NCBI GenBank assembly: GCA_041645035.1
Contig: JBAZQU010000038.1
Span: forward strand, 1-8,147
Direction: 5' to 3'
Origin: 2-02-FULL-48-14 sp041645035
Lineage (GTDB): Bacteria; Patescibacteriota; Gracilibacteria; UBA1369; 2-02-FULL-48-14
Length of the DNA stretch: 8,147 nt
Made by a program: the position numbers and the translations under genes. The notes beneath the pieces were generated by a model. That model saw nothing but the letters and a program-made list of their open reading frames with translations. It was not told where the DNA came from and did not search any database. This document shows positions 5,368-8,147 of this stretch, piece after piece. Numbering within the stretch: the stretch's first letter is position 1; each line of letters begins with the position of its first letter.

Positions 5368-5369
5368 TT

Positions 5370-7022
5370 ATGGAACCATCACCCGTTTTAAGTGCTCCAG
5401 ACGATGTTTTAATTAAAAAATTTTTATCCCTTTCATTAAGAAGGGATATCGCCGATTTATTTGAAATTGAATACGGGCACTTAAATTTTTTACTATATGC
5501 AAAAAACCGAGTGAATTATCGGAAGTTTTTTGTACCCAAAAAAAACGGTGGAAAAAGAGAAATAAACTCTCCCATATATTCATTGAAAATATTACAAAAA
5601 AAGTTAAGTTATATTTTAAATTTAGTTTACCATCCAAAACCATCAGCTCATGGCTTTGTACAGGGTAGGGGCATATTAACAAATTCTACTCAACATTTAA
5701 ATAAAAATTTAGTACTCAACATTGATTTAAAAGATTATTTTCCATCAATCAATTTTGGCAGGATTATGGGATTATTTAAAGCCGCGCCTTATAATTTTGA
5801 TTTAGAAGTCGCTGCCACTTTAGCCCACATAGCTTGCCACAACAGAAAGCTTCCTCAAGGGGCACCAACCTCTCCTATACTTTCCAATATGATTTGTTCA
5901 AGCCTTGATAATAAAATGTATAAATTTGTTAAAAAATATAATTGTACCTATACAAGATATGCTGACGATTTAACCATATCTACGAATCGAATTAAATTTC
6001 CCATAGAAATCGCTGAATTTGACTTTACAAATTTTTCACTCAACATTGGCAGCCAATTTATTGAAATTATTGAAAAAAGTGGCTTTGAAATTAATTTTGA
6101 TAAAGTTAGACTTTCTCATAAATCAAAGAGGCAAGAAGTAACAGGCATAATAGTAAACAAATTTCTAAATGTAAAAAGAATACTAGTAAAAGAAGTTAGG
6201 GCCATGCTGTACGCATGGGAAAAATACGGGCTTGAGAATGCAGAAAGGGAATTTAAGAAGAAAAGCAATAAAAATTTTCAAAAAGTAGTAAGTGGTAAAA
6301 TTAATTATATAAAACAGGTTAGAGGAGAAAAAAATTTTATATATAGAAAATTTATAAATAAATATAATAATTTGAGTGAAAATGGTTTTGCGGAATTGCC
6401 AATAAATTTATATGAGGAAATTAGAGATTCGATACGCGTTGTGAAATGTGGAAATAATACTGGGACGGGATTCATAATTAACGGAATTGGAATCGTAACC
6501 TGTTATCATGTAGTTGAATATAACGGAACAAATCAAATAATTTCTTTCAGATGTAATAATATTTTTGATAAAAGAGAAATGGATTTAATCATATTTGATA
6601 AAGAAAAAGATATAGCAATATTAAGAGATAAAAATCCGAGAAGTGACAATAAATCACTCTTTTCTTGTGGTCGTTTTGTATTTAAATATAATCAAAATTT
6701 GACGATTTCTGGTTTTCCTGAATATAGGGAGGGCGATCAGCCAAGAATAATGCCAGTAAAGGTTGTCGGCGAAAGAACTGATAGACATGGTAACAAAAGG
6801 TACATTTTTAATTTACCGCCAATTCATGGGGAAAGTGGAGGAATGGTATTAAATGATCAAAATGAAATTGTTGGAATGTTGGCAACGGGCATACGTATTA
6901 TGCCAGATAGGTATGAAACAGCTGAATTTGGTTTAATTCCTATTGACGATATTTTGATATTAACTAAAAGTTTAATAAAAGAGACAGCGGTATACAAAAT
7001 AAAAAAAGTGGAAAAAAAGTAA
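5370..7022 (+). CDS. Retron reverse transcriptase fused to trypsin-like serine protease
   Basis: The 550-residue protein has two parts. Residues 1 to about 320 are a retron RT: FVPKKNGGKREI (54-65), the retron-type NxxxH motif NSTQH (105-109), the first catalytic Asp119 in NIDLKDYFPSI (117-127), PQGAPTSPILSN (162-173), the catalytic YADD (197-200) and VTG (257-259), which in retrons helps recognise the msr. Residues from about 350 on are a trypsin/HtrA-like protease: GTGF (365-368), His380 in VTCYHVV, Asp414 in DIAIL, and Ser489 in HGESGG, so the triad is intact. No signal peptide or membrane segment is seen, so it should act in the cytoplasm. In known retron defence systems the RT and its msDNA restrain a toxic effector until phage sensing; here the fused protease is the expected effector. 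The gene is much more AT-rich than its neighbours. No Shine-Dalgarno sequence precedes ATG 5370. The frame is open back to ATG 5268, but that start lies inside the retron RNA. Confidence 0.92.
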   Translation: MEPSPVLSAPDDVLIKKFLSLSLRRDIADLFEIEYGHLNFLLYAKNRVNYRKFFVPKKNGGKREINSPIYSLKILQKKLSYILNLVYHPKPSAHGFVQGRGILTNSTQHLNKNLVLNIDLKDYFPSINFGRIMGLFKAAPYNFDLEVAATLAHIACHNRKLPQGAPTSPILSNMICSSLDNKMYKFVKKYNCTYTRYADDLTISTNRIKFPIEIAEFDFTNFSLNIGSQFIEIIEKSGFEINFDKVRLSHKSKRQEVTGIIVNKFLNVKRILVKEVRAMLYAWEKYGLENAEREFKKKSNKNFQKVVSGKINYIKQVRGEKNFIYRKFINKYNNLSENGFAELPINLYEEIRDSIRVVKCGNNTGTGFIINGIGIVTCYHVVEYNGTNQIISFRCNNIFDKREMDLIIFDKEKDIAILRDKNPRSDNKSLFSCGRFVFKYNQNLTISGFPEYREGDQPRIMPVKVVGERTDRHGNKRYIFNLPPIHGESGGMVLNDQNEIVGMLATGIRIMPDRYETAEFGLIPIDDILILTKSLIKETAVYKIKKVEKK

Positions 7023-7041
7023 ACAAATAATGAGTTGAGAC

Positions 7042-7077
7042 GCAAACAAGAAGATATTATATTTTGTTTGCTTTTTT
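7042..7077 (+). terminator. Terminator of the retron
   Basis: GCAAACAA (7042-7049) and TTGTTTGC (7064-7071) form an 8-bp stem, extendable by two weaker pairs, around a long AT-rich loop, with six T residues after it. The stem is AT-rich, so termination may be partial. Its 3' arm overlaps the -35 of the polA promoter. Confidence 0.65.
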
Positions 7078-7096
7078 AGCTTTAACTTGGCATAAT
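7068..7096 (+). promoter_or_regulatory. polA promoter
   Basis: TTGCTT (7068-7073) and CATAAT (7091-7096) are separated by the ideal 17 nt. Transcription would begin about 6-8 nt after 7096, which is at or next to the ATG at 7103, so the mRNA may have no leader. Confidence 0.6.
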
Positions 7097-7102
7097 TTCA
7101 TC

Positions 7103-8147
7103 ATGAGTAAGACTAAGGAAAAACTCATTATCATAGATGGGAACGCGCTGATACATCGGAGTTTTCACGCTTTGCCGCCGACGATGAAGACCAAGAAGGG
7201 GGAGCAGACGAATGCGGTGTATGGTTTTACCTCGGTGCTTTTAAAGTCGCTGCGTGAGCTCAAGCCAAAGTATATCGCGTTGACGTTAGACAAGAAGGGA
7301 CCGACTTTCCGGCACGAGGAGTATAAGGAATACAAGGCGACGCGGGTCAAGGCGCCGCAGGAGCTTTATGATCAGTTTGACCGCGTGCGTCAGGTGACGG
7401 AAGCTTTCGGTATTCCGATTTTTGAACTGGCCGGTTTTGAGGCGGACGACCTGATCGGCACCATCGCGCATTCGGTTGACGGCCAAGTAGAAAAAATTAT
7501 TGTGACCGGCGACATGGACACGCTTCAGCTCGTTAACGACCACACTAAAGTCTATACTATGAGCCATGGGCTTTCGGATAGCGTGATATACGACACGGAC
7601 GCGGTAAAAAAACGCTTCGGCGGTCTTACACCCGAGCAGATGATTGATTATAAAGCTCTGCGCGGCGACCCCTCGGACAACATTCCGGGCATCCGTGGCA
7701 TCGGAGAGAAGACTGCAATTGAACTTTTGACCGAATTTAAAACTTTAGAAGGCGTTTACAAACATCTGGGCTCGCCCAGAATAAAAGATCGTGTGCGCGA
7801 GCTTTTGAAAGAGCATAAAAAAGAGGGCGAACTGTCCAAACGGCTCGCAACCATCCGCATTGACGCGAAAATTAACTTTGATTTAACAGAGGCGCGCTTT
7901 GGCGATTTTGATCAGAAAAAATTGGTTGAGCTGTTCAGTGAATTGGAGTTCAGGTCGCTCTTGCCTCGGGTATATGAGTTGACCAAGTCACATAACACGA
8001 AACACGTAACACATAACATGGGGACTGCCGAAGAAGAGAAGAGAGAACAAATTGATAAGTTTGAACGCAATAGAAAGAAGTTTAAATACATACTGGTTGA
8101 TGATGAGAAAAAGTTTAAGAAATTTTTTAGCGAACTGAAAAAACAGA
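7103..8147 (+). CDS. polA: DNA polymerase I, N-terminal part (3' truncated by window)
   Basis: The frame runs from ATG 7103 to the window edge, 348 codons with no stop. The first 290 residues are the 5'-3' exonuclease (flap nuclease) domain that removes RNA primers in lagging-strand synthesis and repair. Metal-binding and catalytic positions are present: Asp12 in IIIDGNAL, Asp63 and Arg70 in LDKKGPTFRHEEYKEYKATR, Glu113/Asp115/Asp116 in GFEADDLIGT, Asp137/Asp139 in VTGDMDTLQL, and the helix-3-turn-helix region GDPSDNIPGIRGIGEKTA (188-205). A linker follows, then the start of what should be the 3'-5' exonuclease-like domain; polymerase motifs lie beyond the edge, so a stand-alone exonuclease cannot be fully excluded. 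No Shine-Dalgarno sequence precedes the start. The linker contains a heptamer tandem repeat at 7993-8020. Confidence 0.93.
   Translation, partial: MSKTKEKLIIIDGNALIHRSFHALPPTMKTKKGEQTNAVYGFTSVLLKSLRELKPKYIALTLDKKGPTFRHEEYKEYKATRVKAPQELYDQFDRVRQVTEAFGIPIFELAGFEADDLIGTIAHSVDGQVEKIIVTGDMDTLQLVNDHTKVYTMSHGLSDSVIYDTDAVKKRFGGLTPEQMIDYKALRGDPSDNIPGIRGIGEKTAIELLTEFKTLEGVYKHLGSPRIKDRVRELLKEHKKEGELSKRLATIRIDAKINFDLTEARFGDFDQKKLVELFSELEFRSLLPRVYELTKSHNTKHVTHNMGTAEEEKREQIDKFERNRKKFKYILVDDEKKFKKFFSELKKQ
7993..8020 (+). repeat. Heptamer tandem repeat in the polA linker
   Basis: Four adjacent 7-mers, TAACACG, AAACACG, TAACACA and TAACATG, share the consensus TAACACR; the bases before them (AGTCACA) may be a decayed fifth unit. 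They encode part of a polar linker between the exonuclease domain and the next domain. A change of one unit would shift the frame. Confidence 0.6.

Larger units (their letters stand above)
5212..5369 (+). ncRNA. Retron msr-msd noncoding RNA
   Basis: A perfect 20-bp inverted repeat (5214-5233 with 5348-5367, extended by G-T and A-T pairs to 5212/5369) encloses about 114 nt directly upstream of a retron-type reverse transcriptase, which is the a1/a2 layout of retron RNA. The likely branching guanosine is G5234, right after a1. The msr part holds two stem-loops: TCGCTG/CGGCGA (5239-5244 with 5254-5259) and ATTTT/GAAAT (5261-5265 with 5277-5281). The msd part holds ACAGTGA/TCACTGT (5286-5292 with 5299-5305) and a long TTCACGACAA/TTGTTGTGAG hairpin (5311-5320 with 5324-5333, two G-T pairs). 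TGCT (5281-5284) can pair with GGCA (5337-5340) to close the msd, in competition with parts of these stems. The RT would copy the msd into multicopy single-stranded DNA. Folds were made by eye. Confidence 0.85.

Noticed and set aside
5268..5369. Upstream in-frame ATG 5268 as the start of the reverse transcriptase, adding 34 residues
   Set aside because: This segment is accounted for by the msr-msd hairpins and the a2 repeat, has no ribosome site, and the RT family N-terminus is already complete from residue 1 at 5370.
7286..7567. 93-codon minus-strand frame opposite polA
   Set aside because: The + strand carries unmistakable 5'-3' exonuclease motifs throughout, so the antisense frame is chance.
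7989..8020. Possible CRISPR or larger repeat array in polA
   Set aside because: The units are only 7 nt with no spacers, so this is a simple tandem repeat.

Overview
The window reads like a chromosome segment of a Candidate Phyla Radiation (Patescibacteria, Parcubacteria-like) bacterium. This is an inference: the N-terminal half of DNA polymerase I at the right end resembles that group, intergenic DNA is very AT-rich beside GC-richer genes, and nearly every unit ends in a GC-rich hairpin plus U-tract. TGA is used as a normal stop, so the genetic code looks standard. All supported genes lie on the + strand.

Left part (1-2600): the last 44 codons of an unknown gene; an AT-rich gap with a 23-nt repeat, a 12-nt palindrome and a hairpin; a Trp-rich orphan protein (405-1382) with its own terminator; and a ParB/KorB-like protein with CTPase-type motifs and a helix-turn-helix (1612-2556), with a good promoter and a terminator.

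Middle part (2600-5130): a compact four-gene operon of an RNHCP zinc-ribbon protein, a radical SAM/SPASM enzyme with a likely C-terminal PqqD-like peptide-recognition domain, a YkgJ-type cysteine-cluster protein joined to it by an ATGA overlap, and a 34-residue Lys-rich peptide with a very strong ribosome binding site just before the operon terminator. This is the architecture expected of a peptide-modification (RiPP-like) pathway, with the small peptide as candidate substrate. A UUCG-capped hairpin and an orphan consensus Shine-Dalgarno sequence sit at the end of the YkgJ-type gene, just before the peptide.

Right part (5130-7080): a retron. A noncoding RNA (about 5212-5369) is bounded by a perfect 20-bp inverted repeat (a1/a2) and contains msr- and msd-like hairpins. 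Two nucleotides after a2 starts a 550-residue protein that fuses a retron reverse transcriptase (YADD, NxxxH-type and VTG motifs intact) to a trypsin-like serine protease with an intact His-Asp-Ser triad. The retron is far more AT-rich than its neighbours, which suggests horizontal acquisition. It sits between the peptide-operon terminator and polA. Its expected role is anti-phage defence with the protease as fused effector.

Right end (7080-8147): polA, truncated by the window edge, with a promoter so close to the start codon that its mRNA may be leaderless.
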